Source: Falciphora oryzae
Lineage: Eukaryota; Ascomycota; Sordariomycetes; Magnaporthales; Magnaporthaceae
Assembly (NCBI GenBank): GCA_000733355.1
Contig: JNVV01000022.1
Span: 269,319 to 333,318 of the forward strand
Direction: 5' to 3'
DNA: 64,000 nucleotides
The notes under the pieces were generated by a model, which saw nothing but the letters and a program-made list of their open reading frames with translations, searched no databases and was not told the DNA's origin. Every line of letters starts with the position of its first letter. Position 1 is the stretch's first letter. The translations under genes were made by a program, and so were the position numbers. Below are positions 23,201 through 32,526 of this stretch, in pieces.

Positions 23201-26200
23201 GCAGCCCGCTTCTCAAGCTTCTCGGTTGGGCAGCCATGCTCCTCGACCTCCCACGAGCCCACGCCAAGCTTCAGCCCATGGAGGTCATAGAGGACCTGGG
23301 CCAGGTAGTCCTCCCAATGCTCAATGCCGTCCTGTTTCAGAAGTTCGACTCGCATCATTTTCAGGAATATCTTGTTGGAGGCTTTGCACGCCTTGCGGAG
23401 GCCCAGAACCTGATGAATAGCCCCAAGGAGCTCCGCCAGGTCGTTGGAGGGGTCTGTGAATAATGCCTTGTTCTGCTGGATCCCGACTTTCATGACCGTG
23501 TACTGCAGACACCAGGTTCTCGATTGGAACTCGCGCAGTTTTTCCAAGAGAACCTTCCTGTTGCTGTTGTTGCCGTCGTTCGACTGTCTCAGGCCGACGC
23601 TGACTTCATCGTCGTAAATTGCGCAGACGTGGAGGATGCAGCTGAGCTTGGCCAGTGCTGCCGAAATGGCCGTCAAATGTTGCTCGTCAATGATGTCGAA
23701 GGACGTGTTATCATTCAGGGCGAGGGTCAGAGCATCAACCAGCAATTCATCCAGATTCTTGAGCATAAGGATGAGAATGGCAGTGCGGGCTTCGGCTGAA
23801 GAGTTGACGTATGTGTCCCGCTCGAAGTCGTTGACTATCATCTCGATGCCCTTCAGCAGGCACGAAAACTTCTTGGTGGTGTATTTGATTGCTTGGTATG
23901 CGTCTCCCAGGCGCCTCCACAGAAACAGCCGTAGTTCCGTGCCGCTACCGCGGAGGAACTTCCAGAGGTCCTGCAGGGTCTGTGTCGCGCACTCGGCCAC
24001 TGGCACGGCAGGTTGTCTAGGCCGGTTGTCATCATGACCCTCCCCATTCGCGGGCGAAACCCCACCGGCGTCCGTGCGAGTAGGGACCATCACAGACTCT
24101 GGGTTGAGTACCGGCTCAAGATTACTGATGACGGAGACTGGGTCGTCCATTTCCTCGTGGAAGAGGCTGAGGAAGAAATCCATCGTGGTCAGCTTGCTAA
24201 TTTCCCTGTCCGCGGCTTTCAGTGAGACCTCGGGCATAACTACGTTGTTTGGTAGTCGGATATCAGCCTCCCCGACATCCTCGAGCACCCCCCGCATGGA
24301 CTGCCAGGAGAACAAGATGTGTTCAGGCGATGCAGAGTCTCCGAGGGTGGTGGAGAACACAACGGCCCAGCAGAAGCGGAGGGAAAGCTGGTCCTGAGCT
24401 TCGCCCTCAAACTTCTGAAAGAGTTGAGACCGGAGATCTAGCCAGCGTCCTAGACGAAGCTTTGTATCCTTCCTTGTGGTTTCGTCCACAACGCTGCTAG
24501 GGTTCGTGATGCGCTCATACACGTCCAAGTGCAGCTCAAACAGCATCTGAACAAGGTGCTCGACGGGTAAGTGCTCTTTGGCTAGGGGCCCAGCCTTCTG
24601 CGACTGAACCTGGACTTGATGAACTGTTCGTTGGTAGATAGCCTCGTCCATGCGGCTGATGACCTGGACCACGGAGATCTTGCGCTGCTCAGACCACCTG
24701 GATTCCGAGTAGCTCTGGCACAGCGACAAGATCCACTCAAAGGCGCAGTCTTGGATAGTGAACCACCCCTCGTTCACCCTCCTGACGAAAGCCTTGAGGC
24801 CAGTCGTCTCGTCAGCCACCGGGATATCCGACGTTGCTGTAGACCCTGATTTCGTGTGCTCGAGAAAGGCGCTTAGTCCCAGCGCCGGAGTGTCTAATTT
24901 GCCAGACACGAGCTTCGCATTCTCCGCGCTGACTGTGTCAATGATAGCCCGGAGATCCCGCGCAACCTGCGAGGTGATTTTGCTCAGCCGATCTTCCGAC
25001 GCGCAAGTGTCCAGCATCTCCGAAATACGGCCAAAGGCGTCCTTGTCGACGACCCCCAAGTTCTCCAAGATGTTCTTGGTCATCTGGAAGAGGTTCTCAT
25101 CTGCAGCCTGGAACGGCTGGAGCTGGGTTGCGATGAGCCTAGAAGGGTCGATGGACTCCTCAGCGGCCGTTTCACGGCGGCGAGCTCGCTTGGGACGCTT
25201 TGAGTCACCGTTCTCTTCTTCCCCCGGTTCAGGCAGGCCCGCCTCCGACTGCGAGCGCTTGCGCAACGGCGGTGCGGCGGTGCCCGAATCCTTGCCGGCT
25301 GTGTCTTTGGTAGCCGATCCGTTCTCAGGCTTCGCCTTGGAGCTAGCAGACTCGGCCCTCTTGAGGGCGTCGGGCTCGTGGCTGCTGGCGGTGACCTTGG
25401 CGGATTCTTCCTGTACCTGCGCTTCAACTTGGTCTTGCAGTTGACTATCTACCTCCATCTGGACGAACTGATCTTCGTCGGGGAGCTCCGGCATCTGGAT
25501 GGTGACGGCTCGCCCAGAAAGGCCTTCCTCCATAGCCATAGCAACCAGGGCCTTCCCCAGCTCAGTCCATGAGGTGATTGGCACATCGAGGACCAACCGG
25601 CTCTCTGTGCCGTTCGATGATGGCTCTGCGGGGCCCAGCTCCTTTATGGGGTTGGGAAGGAATGGTAAGGGGTCCAGGTACCGCTTCAGGGCGGCAGCTA
25701 CTTCGCCCCTCAAGAAAGGTCCCATGATGGGGTGTGAAAGGGCCATCTGGTCGCCAAGGACCTGGAGCTGGTTCTTTAACTGCTCGCCAGCGTAGCCCTC
25801 GGCCAAAGAGGGTGGCTCGACGTCTACCACGGCGGGGTCATCGTCGAGTTCGATGGCAGCCTCCAGACAGTAGCGGCTCAGCCGGGCGCTCTTCAGGAAG
25901 GCAGACACGCGCGCTGCTCTCCTCCACATCTCGGCATCCGATGGGTCACGGTCCAGAGCGGCATTGAAGTCGCTCAGCACATCCAGCGCCTCACTCTGGG
26001 TTTCCTCTTGGGCGAAAACGGCGCGGGAAGCCTCGGGGCCACCGGCCGTTCGGGCCTTGTGCCGTATGCGATCGAGTCTAAAGTGGCCATGATTCTTGTA
26101 TGCCAGGTAGTAGCCCTGAAGCAGGCTGCTCCCCAAGTCGCCATCGGGCCCAGCAATCTCGAGGCTGGGAATGAAGGCCGCGCCCGGCGGCAGGAGAGGC

Positions 26201-26529
26201 GTCTGGGGACGATGTGCGCGCTCGTACTCTGTGGTCGCCTCAGGGAGCTTGAAGATTGCCGAGTCGAATAAGGATCGGTATGCTGCGGCGGCATCGTCGT
26301 AGAACTTGGGCCCTTGAGCATGTAGCTTGAGGGCTTGTTGGAACAATTTCAGCGCATCGTCGATTTGGAGTTGCCGTGTGTTGTCAAACTCCTCTGCGAG
26401 AACATGGTCCTCGCGGTCGTCGTTTATGGAAGTAAATGCAGGCTGCACATCACCGGTCAGTCAGATCGAGGTCAGGAAGGCACCGCCCACGGCAGGTATA
26501 GGGCCGCTGGACCAAGGCGTACGCACCAT
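20286..26529 (-). CDS. HIR3: Histone transcription regulator 3 (HIR3/CABIN1 family)
   Basis: Subunit of the HIR histone-chaperone complex, 2025 residues, in three coding exons. Exon 1 is only the ATG (26529-26527), followed directly by an 84-nt GTGCGT...GCAG intron. Exon 2 is 26442-22370 and exon 3 is 22287-20286 (intron 82 nt, GTAAGT...ACAG). Splicing gives the family start MPAFTSIN, whereas the open frame alone would give MQPAFTS. Seen features include the N-terminal TPR-like region (ALKLFQQALKLHAQGPKFYDDAAAAY), a basic NLS-like KRPKRARRR segment, long helical repeats through the middle, and an extremely acidic C-terminal 250 residues (Asp/Glu runs). The exon 2-3 join reads KAAKCRSKDWKSPYMYSKCL. 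Length and layout match fungal HIR3 proteins. It is the longest clean frame in the window and argues for good base quality. Confidence 0.95.
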
Positions 26530-27114
26530 TTTGGCGGCTCTAGAAAGGAGAGCCTAGATGCCCATCATTGCCGCAGCTCATGGGCGAATTGCGGGTTGGG
26601 CGGCGCGCGAGAAATGAGGCGCTCAAAATATTGTTTTCAGGCGCCGCTTGCCCAGTTCTTCATTCGGCGCTGTCGAGTCGCGATCGGGACGCGACGAACA
26701 AATTATTTAGAGCACTGTCCCGTCGCCGCGGTAGCTCCACCACCCTGCCTACCTAGGTAGGCAGGTGCCTCTAGGTACCTAGTCTCCCAAAAACCTATTT
26801 GAAGCGTCCCCAGCCAGGTGAGTCAGCATTTTGGCCCCTGCTCAGGCTCGCGTCACCCCACCCCCGCTCAGTGATGCTCATGCTTGGGGATCGATTTTGC
26901 TGTTTTTAAACATGTTATACCTGAAGTGCTAAAAAGTACATCCATATGCTCGACTTTTGAAACCAATCTGTTTTCTTTCCTCCATATTGGATTCGATTTT
27001 TAGCTATAGTACTGCTGACACGTTAGCTATTTATCCAAGTATATTAAATACCATGCTTAGGACGAAAACCAGCCAAGAAGCCCTTACAAGGCTAAATCCT
27101 CAACGGACTTCACG
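26530..27114. other. AT-rich intergenic boundary
   Basis: About 0.6 kb upstream of HIR3, holding its promoter. It includes the 22-bp palindrome listed separately and a clearly AT-rich stretch at 26890-27060. It marks the change from the conserved gene block to the pseudogene segment. Confidence 0.5.
26744..26765. repeat. 22-bp perfect palindrome
   Basis: The 22 bases centred on CCTAGG read the same on both strands (core TGCCTACCTAGGTAGGCA). It lies about 215 nt upstream of the HIR3 ATG. Shorter TACCTAGG/AGGTACCT words recur at 26776, 31313, 31995, 43753 and 50906, all in spacers. Confidence 0.9.
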
Positions 27115-27882
27115 TCAACAATAGCCTCGAGCATTATCCTTCCCATCCGCCCCGGGATTATGTAGGCAAAGTAGTTGCCGAAAATGGTTCCTCAGGAATA
27201 GCCCCAGTAAGTTGATCTGGGGTGTTTCGCCCCTGGTTCCACTTAGAAATCGTAGCTCGACGCAGCGGCCCTCCCTTCTTCTAGTCTCTCCCGACAGGAG
27301 GGCAGGCGAGGCCTTCTCCTTGCGCAGGTCGTCCAGCCTGTCCACCACCTCCACCATGTCGCGCGCCCACGTCGCTCGTGGTCGCCGAAGCAATCGGCGC
27401 TAAGCGTCGTGAACCCCACGCCGCGTAGGTCAAAGGATAGCAGGATCTCGTACTTGGCCGCATCATCGCTCGATGCCGTATCCTGCAGCCATATGCCGTG
27501 GCCGAGCACTTAGCCCACGCCCGGGACTGAAGACTGAAGGCCTGCCGGGGTTCACCATAATAGCCCCCCCAAGATCTAGTCATCCTCGGGGACCGTGGCC
27601 GGGGAGCGCGATGACGGCAATGCTGACGCCGGGCGGGGCCCACGGTGTTGATCCAGTCCAGAGCCATGGAGAGAGCTTGGCGCACTTGCGCTGTCCGTAG
27701 CAAAAGGTATTGTTGAGCGCGGTGGACGACTCGAGGGCAGGCCAATCGAAGCCGTCTGCGGCGTGGACTGGGACCACTTCACGCCCGTGACGCGGCAAGG
27801 GTTGGATCGTGATGCGACTCGGCCACGCGCCGCCTGATGGAAGCTTATCTGCTACAGTTATAAGGAAATCGTGGAACGGCAC
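27115..27882 (-). pseudogene. Decayed TAP-like alpha/beta hydrolase (N-terminal part)
   Basis: Fragments of a secreted-type alpha/beta hydrolase of the TAP/peptidase S33 group are spread over three frames on the minus strand. In order they read ALDWINTVGP, GVSIAVIALP, TVPEDD, LGGAIMVNPG, VLGHGIWLQD, then YEILLSFDLRGVGFTT and ADCFGDHE. The family expects NPGGPG and FDxRGxGxS in this order. At least three frame changes and a TAG separate the pieces, and the oxyanion-hole glycines are altered (NPGRPS). The catalytic serine and the C-terminal half are absent. No intron arrangement restores it. Its neighbour on the same strand is also a decayed hydrolase. Confidence 0.7.
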
Positions 27883-27980
27883 CGGCAGGGTGAAGAATAT
27901 TTCCTTGACGGCCGACCGTCAAGCCCATCAGCATCTTATCTTCTTTATTCCTACGTCAAGACCACTAGAGTACAGCAGCT

Positions 27981-29527
27981 TTATTTGTCCAGCCTGACAA
28001 ATGTTTCCCCGGCCGGGGCTTCTCCGTCGAGGTTCCAGATGATGCGGTCTATTTGCCCTCCGGAATCCCGCCTGAAGTGAAGAAGCCACGTGTTGGTGCC
28101 GTAGTGAAAGAGACCCCGGCCGATGAGTTCCGCATCAGACGGCGGCAGGAAGATGAAGCTGTTGTTGCGGTAATGGGTGAGTGTGGCGACCTGGCTCTGC
28201 TCGCCGGTTATGTTGAACTTCAGTACGTTACTGTCCGCCATCTCGAAAACCTCCAAGGCCAAAGCCCCCGTCTCGTACCGATACGTCCCCACCAGCTCCG
28301 AGCTCTGGGGCTTTTTGGTGTTCGGGATGCGGTCACCTTCCAGCTCGTCAGACATGGTTTGATAGAAGGTCGTCCATTTGTCGGCGGCCTGCTGAGCTAG
28401 AGGTCGAAGGTCTGTCGGCGAGGGTGAGCCCAGGACCGCCTGAAGCAAGGTCTGCGCAGCCCAATCTGCAACGTCTCCTTGCGCTATCGAGTTAGCCAGG
28501 ATGACTATTACCGCCTGGAGCTCAGGGATGAGCACCAAACAGTTGTTGTAGCCACTGATGGCGCCGTTGTGGTAGAAGACGAGGAGGGTCCTGGCGCCGG
28601 CGCCTAAAACTGGAACATTTACCAGCCCGGGGTTGAAGCCTATTTTGCCGAACCGGGCCGGCATGATGTCCTTGACCAGTCCCAGGCCGTACAGCTCATC
28701 CGATGTGCGAGTGCTGTTCAGAATGTTGTGTCCGGATAGTAGAGCGTCAAGCTGACGGCTCAGGACACTCTCATTGCGAAGGGACCGAGCAGGGCATGGC
28801 CACAGGTGGGCATATCGCGGACAGTGCTGCGGATCCCGCCGGCTAAAGACACCAGCGACCCATCCATCATGTCCAGGTCTTGGGGCATCCGTGCCGGAAG
28901 CTTGTGGTCCAGGATCAGGTATGGGAGCGCGGTCGAGTTTGGCGGCAGGTCAGAGCTCATGAGGGTCGTCTGGGAGAGCCCGGCCTTGTCCAGAACGAGG
29001 GCGACAAGTGCCTCCCCAAACGAGGAGCTGGCCACCCGCTCTATGATCTGCCCAGCCAGCGCATACATCCAATTATTATAAAGAAAGTTAGACCGAGGCG
29101 GCCTTGGGAATAGGTGGTTGTAAATGCGGATGGTTCCGTTCTTGCGAATGTTGACTTGGCCATCGGCTCCTAGCCACAGCGCATCCAAGCAGACTAGGCC
29201 TGTCCGGTGCGACAGCAGCCGCAAAAAAGGACTTGGTCAAGGAGCCCAGCGGGTACCGTGTGTTTGACGTGGCCACCTCTGCATTCTCCACGCCGCAAAC
29301 CCGAAGTGGTGCTCCAAGACGACCTTCCCTTGATATATGACGCCGATGGACATGCCCGCTGTTCCTCCGATTTCGCGTATGTTATCGACGACACGAACGA
29401 CATGGCCGAGCTGGGAGAGCAGCGGAAAAAGCCCGGTGGGATCAGTTGATGGCCACCCCTTGGGGAACAGGGGTTTTTGGAGCTTCGTCGAGACGGCGAA
29501 GGCAAGCAATAGAATAGGCGGGAACAT
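27981..29527 (-). pseudogene. Decayed beta-lactamase-fold serine hydrolase
   Basis: Remnant of a secreted beta-lactamase/penicillin-binding-protein-like hydrolase of about 515 codons. It begins with a hydrophobic leader (MFPPILLLAFAVST). The serine motif SLTK (YPLGSLTKSFFAA) and the tyrosine motif YNNW (FLYNNWMYALAGQ) are both present, followed by DGSLVSLAGGIRSTVRDM and the C-terminal domain NGAISGYNNCLVLIPE...EAPAGETFVRLDK. The parts lie in different frames: shifts occur near 29285 (after HHFGFA), near 29210 (after SFFAAAV) and near 28765 (after LLGPFAMR). No GT-AG introns sit at these points. Only the last 227 codons (28664-27981) form one long open frame. It is inactive as written unless the shifts are sequencing errors. 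Confidence 0.78.
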
Positions 29528-29656
29528 TATTGCCAAAGTTTGCGCCGATGGAAGGAGATTGGGGCAGTAAGGTGTGCCGAAGTGGGTGTTGAGGTTTGTG
29601 TGTCGGGGGAAAAGGATGGAAGATGGATGGGGTTCACCTAAGCAGGAAGACACGAG

Positions 29657-30817
29657 CTACATCGATTCGAAAACGCCCTCGCACAGCTCAAGGGGAGAAA
29701 GCAGGAACTGGAGAACGAAATCAGGGCTGCCAACACCCAAGTCGCGTTTGTCCGAGAAGCTGCGACAGAGAAACGTCACCAGGATGTGATCGATGCCATC
29801 CCCGCGGCTTTCAACGCTGCTCGGCTGACCAAACCAGCCATCGGAACTTATACATGAGATGAGCTGGCCATGATACGAAGCTATGTCCTCCATGCCGCCC
29901 CTCCTGGCACCAAAAGACTGAAAAGGGTCGCGACCCCTGGCATTGGTGCCATGGGAAAGACCCAACTGGTCATGGAGTACACCTTCCAGTTGCGGTCCTC
30001 TTTCAGGGCAGCGACCTGAGGCTCGAGCTTACTGGCTTCAAGGAAACCGAGGCGGCTGATGTCCTCGGCAAGATCGACCCCCGCATCAGCAAATCGCCGC
30101 TCGCCAGCAGCGTCGCGGACGAGGTTGGCAGGATGCCACTGGCGCTCTGTCAAACGGGCAGCTACCTTCGACAGACAGGGTGCGACGTCGGCCAGTCCCT
30201 CCATGCACTGAAGGAACACTCAGGGAAGCTGTACTCGGACGTGGAGAGCATCAAATCCTTGCGGTATTCCGACACCCTCGCCAAGTGCTGCGACCTGTCC
30301 ATTGGCCTCCTAGGGGATCAAGCATTTCATCTCCTGGGTGTCCTCGCCTCCTTCCAGACAGACAACGTACAGGAGGCCCTGATCACTCAGGGCTGCTCGA
30401 CCGTCCCGTGCATACGGCACTTGCGAGACTTCCTGGAATGGGACGACTCGATCCGCGCGCTGGCGAGGCACAGCCTGGTCTCGCATCTCATGGGCTCATC
30501 TGGCAGCAAGATACGCATCCACCGCGTGATCGAGCGGCGTGTGCTTCAGTTCTCGACCTCCACTTCGAGCCTGCGCCTTCGAGGATGCCACCTGTCTGCT
30601 CAACCAGGTGTTCCCCCAGAGGCCATCTGACGGCGGAACCATGTCAAAAAGATGGACAGAATGCGCCCTGTGGATCCCACACGTCGTCAGCTTGAGAGAG
30701 GAGTTTGTGCTGCTCAGAAAGCCAGGGGAGTACATTCCAGACAACTACATCGAGGTCCCGGTGAACTGCGCTTTCTACATGTGGGAGCGGGGCTCGGCAG
30801 AGGCGAGCCCACCCTAA
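29657..30817 (+). pseudogene. NB-ARC (NLR-type) protein fragment
   Basis: Plus-strand remains of a fungal STAND/NLR protein. A heptad-rich helical N-terminus (FENALAQLKGRKQELENEI) is followed by an in-frame TGA near 29857, then the P-loop PGIGAMGKTQLVMEY. Next comes a second stop and a frame change, and the segment RLELTGFKETEAADVLGKI...GRMPLALCQTGSYL, which contains the GxPLAL-type motif of NB-ARC domains. The roughly 80-100 residues that normally lie between P-loop and GxPLAL (Walker B and RNBS motifs) are missing. A final piece, LLNQVFPQRPSDGGTMSKRW, resembles the start of the TPR-type repeat region. Clearly non-functional. Such genes act in fungal incompatibility or innate immunity. Confidence 0.72.
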
Positions 30818-31343
30818 ACTTGAGGCTGGGGAGATGGCGAGAATCAGTCGTGGCCGCCTCCATTCTCCTGTTTTAGGATCGTGCACTTGAGCCAGATCAG
30901 GCAAGGGTTGCTTGCGATTTGCCATTTGACGGGCCTGGCGTCCCCCTTTTCGACCTCTTCTGCTGCCCGACTGGATCCTATGCTCACTGAAGGCGGGATG
31001 AGGCAGATCGCAGGGCGGACGCAGGTTATGGTGATAGAAGCAAATGCCTCGGGTACTTTTTTTTCTTTTTTTTTTTTTCTCGTGCCAAGGACCCGCTGGC
31101 CCCCCAAGGCGGACAAGCTTCTGTCAAGTCGGAGTACGCAATTGCAAATCGCCATGCAATGCTAGAAGATGGATGGAGAACAAAAGGAACAGAAGTGAAA
31201 TATGAGAAACACCAAGACAAGAAGAAAAGCAAGTAAAAAATACCACCCAACAAAAAGAAGCAGCACAAGGCGCAAGCGAAAATGGCAGGTTGGATGATGC
31301 GGCCCTCCGGTTTCCGCCTACCTGCCTAGCTAACGCAGCCTAC

Positions 31344-31608
31344 CACGTCCGCCAAAAAAAAGCCTGGACTGCGAAATAGCAATTCCACCCCTGATCTTCC
31401 CTTCCAACCTACCAGCCCGTTGTTTTCAATCGATTATATCTCCAACAAAGCGACGAATTTTACAAAAGAGAAAAAAAAAACCTTTATAAAATTCAAAATC
31501 AAAATTCCTAAATACGTTGTTTTCGCTGCAACTGCAGTTAATTTGCGTGTGTTGGCTGCGAATGCAGTAGGTGGATTTTTCGCAGTCCAGACCTTTTTTG
31601 GGGGACGT
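31344..31608. mobile_element. MITE, family A, copy 1
   Basis: Non-autonomous DNA transposon-like element of 265 bp. Its ends are inverted repeats of about 32 bp: left CACGTCCGCCAAAAAAAAGC..., right (reverse complement) ACGTCCCCCAAAAAAGG..., both continuing into CTGGACTGCGAAA. It is flanked by CCTAC on both sides (31339-31343 and 31609-31613), a likely 5-bp target duplication if the last G of the right end was lost. The interior is AT-rich and matches copy 2 at 49758-50025 along its length (for example TTTCAATCGATNATATCTC and GATTTTACAAAA). No coding capacity. Confidence 0.85.
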
Positions 31609-31791
31609 CCTACCTCGCCAGCCGTCCCCTGTCCGGCCTGAGGGTGGCGGCAGGCTCCACCTGCCGTGGCACTCGCAGGCGACCCCGCACCACCGCCCCC
31701 AGCCTCGACGACCAGGCTGTCGCACGACTTCCATCCTTGGGTCCAAATCGAGCGGCTGCCAGTCGCAAAACCCCAGCCCGCTCGCGCCTTA

Positions 31792-31933
31792 CGTATTATC
31801 TCGAAAATAAGGAAGTTGAACTACACATAAAACAGGGGTTGTTCCGTTTTGTAATTGGCACTCTGGAATGCCCCAGTGATGATCATCAGTTTGAACAAAA
31901 CTCACACTACTTCCTTATTTTCGGGATAATACG
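31792..31933. mobile_element. Short MITE-like element, family B
   Basis: 142-bp element whose ends are inverted copies: 25 bp starting CGTATTATCTCGAAAATAAG on the left and CGTATTATCCCGAAAATAAG on the reverse complement of the right end, with one mismatch in 25. The flanks are TTA on the left and GTAA on the right, compatible with a TA target site as used by Tc1/mariner-type elements, but the extra G leaves this uncertain. It is separated from the family A copy by 183 bp. No coding capacity. Confidence 0.72.
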
Positions 31934-32526
31934 GTAATCACCTTAGGTTGCACCTGCGACTCATCTCTGATCACCCTGGCACCGCTAATATTCAGGTAGG
32001 TACACGTACCTAGGTCCAGGTACTGGGCTGCTCCATTAGGTGTTCTGGAATCTGATGATGGATCGCCTGCAGCACGCATATAGCACACTGTATAGTGCAG
32101 TACTTATTACTTGGTTCAGTACGGTTAATTGCCTGGGCTTTGTACTGTACTCTGTGCTCCACTTTGGGACGGCTGCTCCTCGTGGCGCTTGAAACCTTGC
32201 AGGTGGTCTGTGCACAGGCTTGCATTGGATGAGATGATGGTTTTCGAGGTGGGAACAAACTGGCGGTTCGCTGCGCTGGCACCAAAACGCCATTGCCCAT
32301 TCGACTCCAGCACTACAAACGGCGCCGAGGCACGCAGCCTCGCCTATCCCTGGTTCGACAACCGTACTCAGTGCCTGCCGCATCCCTTACACCCCTCAAA
32401 GACGCTTTTCCTCGCCTGCCAACAGACTTCGGCCGTTGCCAGCCACGCCTGGCCGCGGGGCAGCAGCTGGGCCGAGCACTTCAGCCGTGAGCCTCGAGCA
32501 AGCTCAGCGCAGCTCGAACCGCCACC

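Larger units (their letters stand above)
30818..32526. other. Transposon-bearing spacer
   Basis: About 1.7 kb without a gene between the NLR fragment and the ChAPs gene. It contains T-rich runs near 31060, the two MITE-like elements listed separately (31344-31608 and 31792-31933) and, close to the ChAPs start, ordinary promoter sequence. A 156-codon frame at 32129-32599 shows nothing protein-like. Confidence 0.6.

Noticed and set aside
27115..30817. Idea that the broken frames here are simply multi-intron genes
   Set aside because: Frame changes fall inside conserved motifs without GT-AG sites of fitting phase, and the NLR piece lacks a whole internal region.
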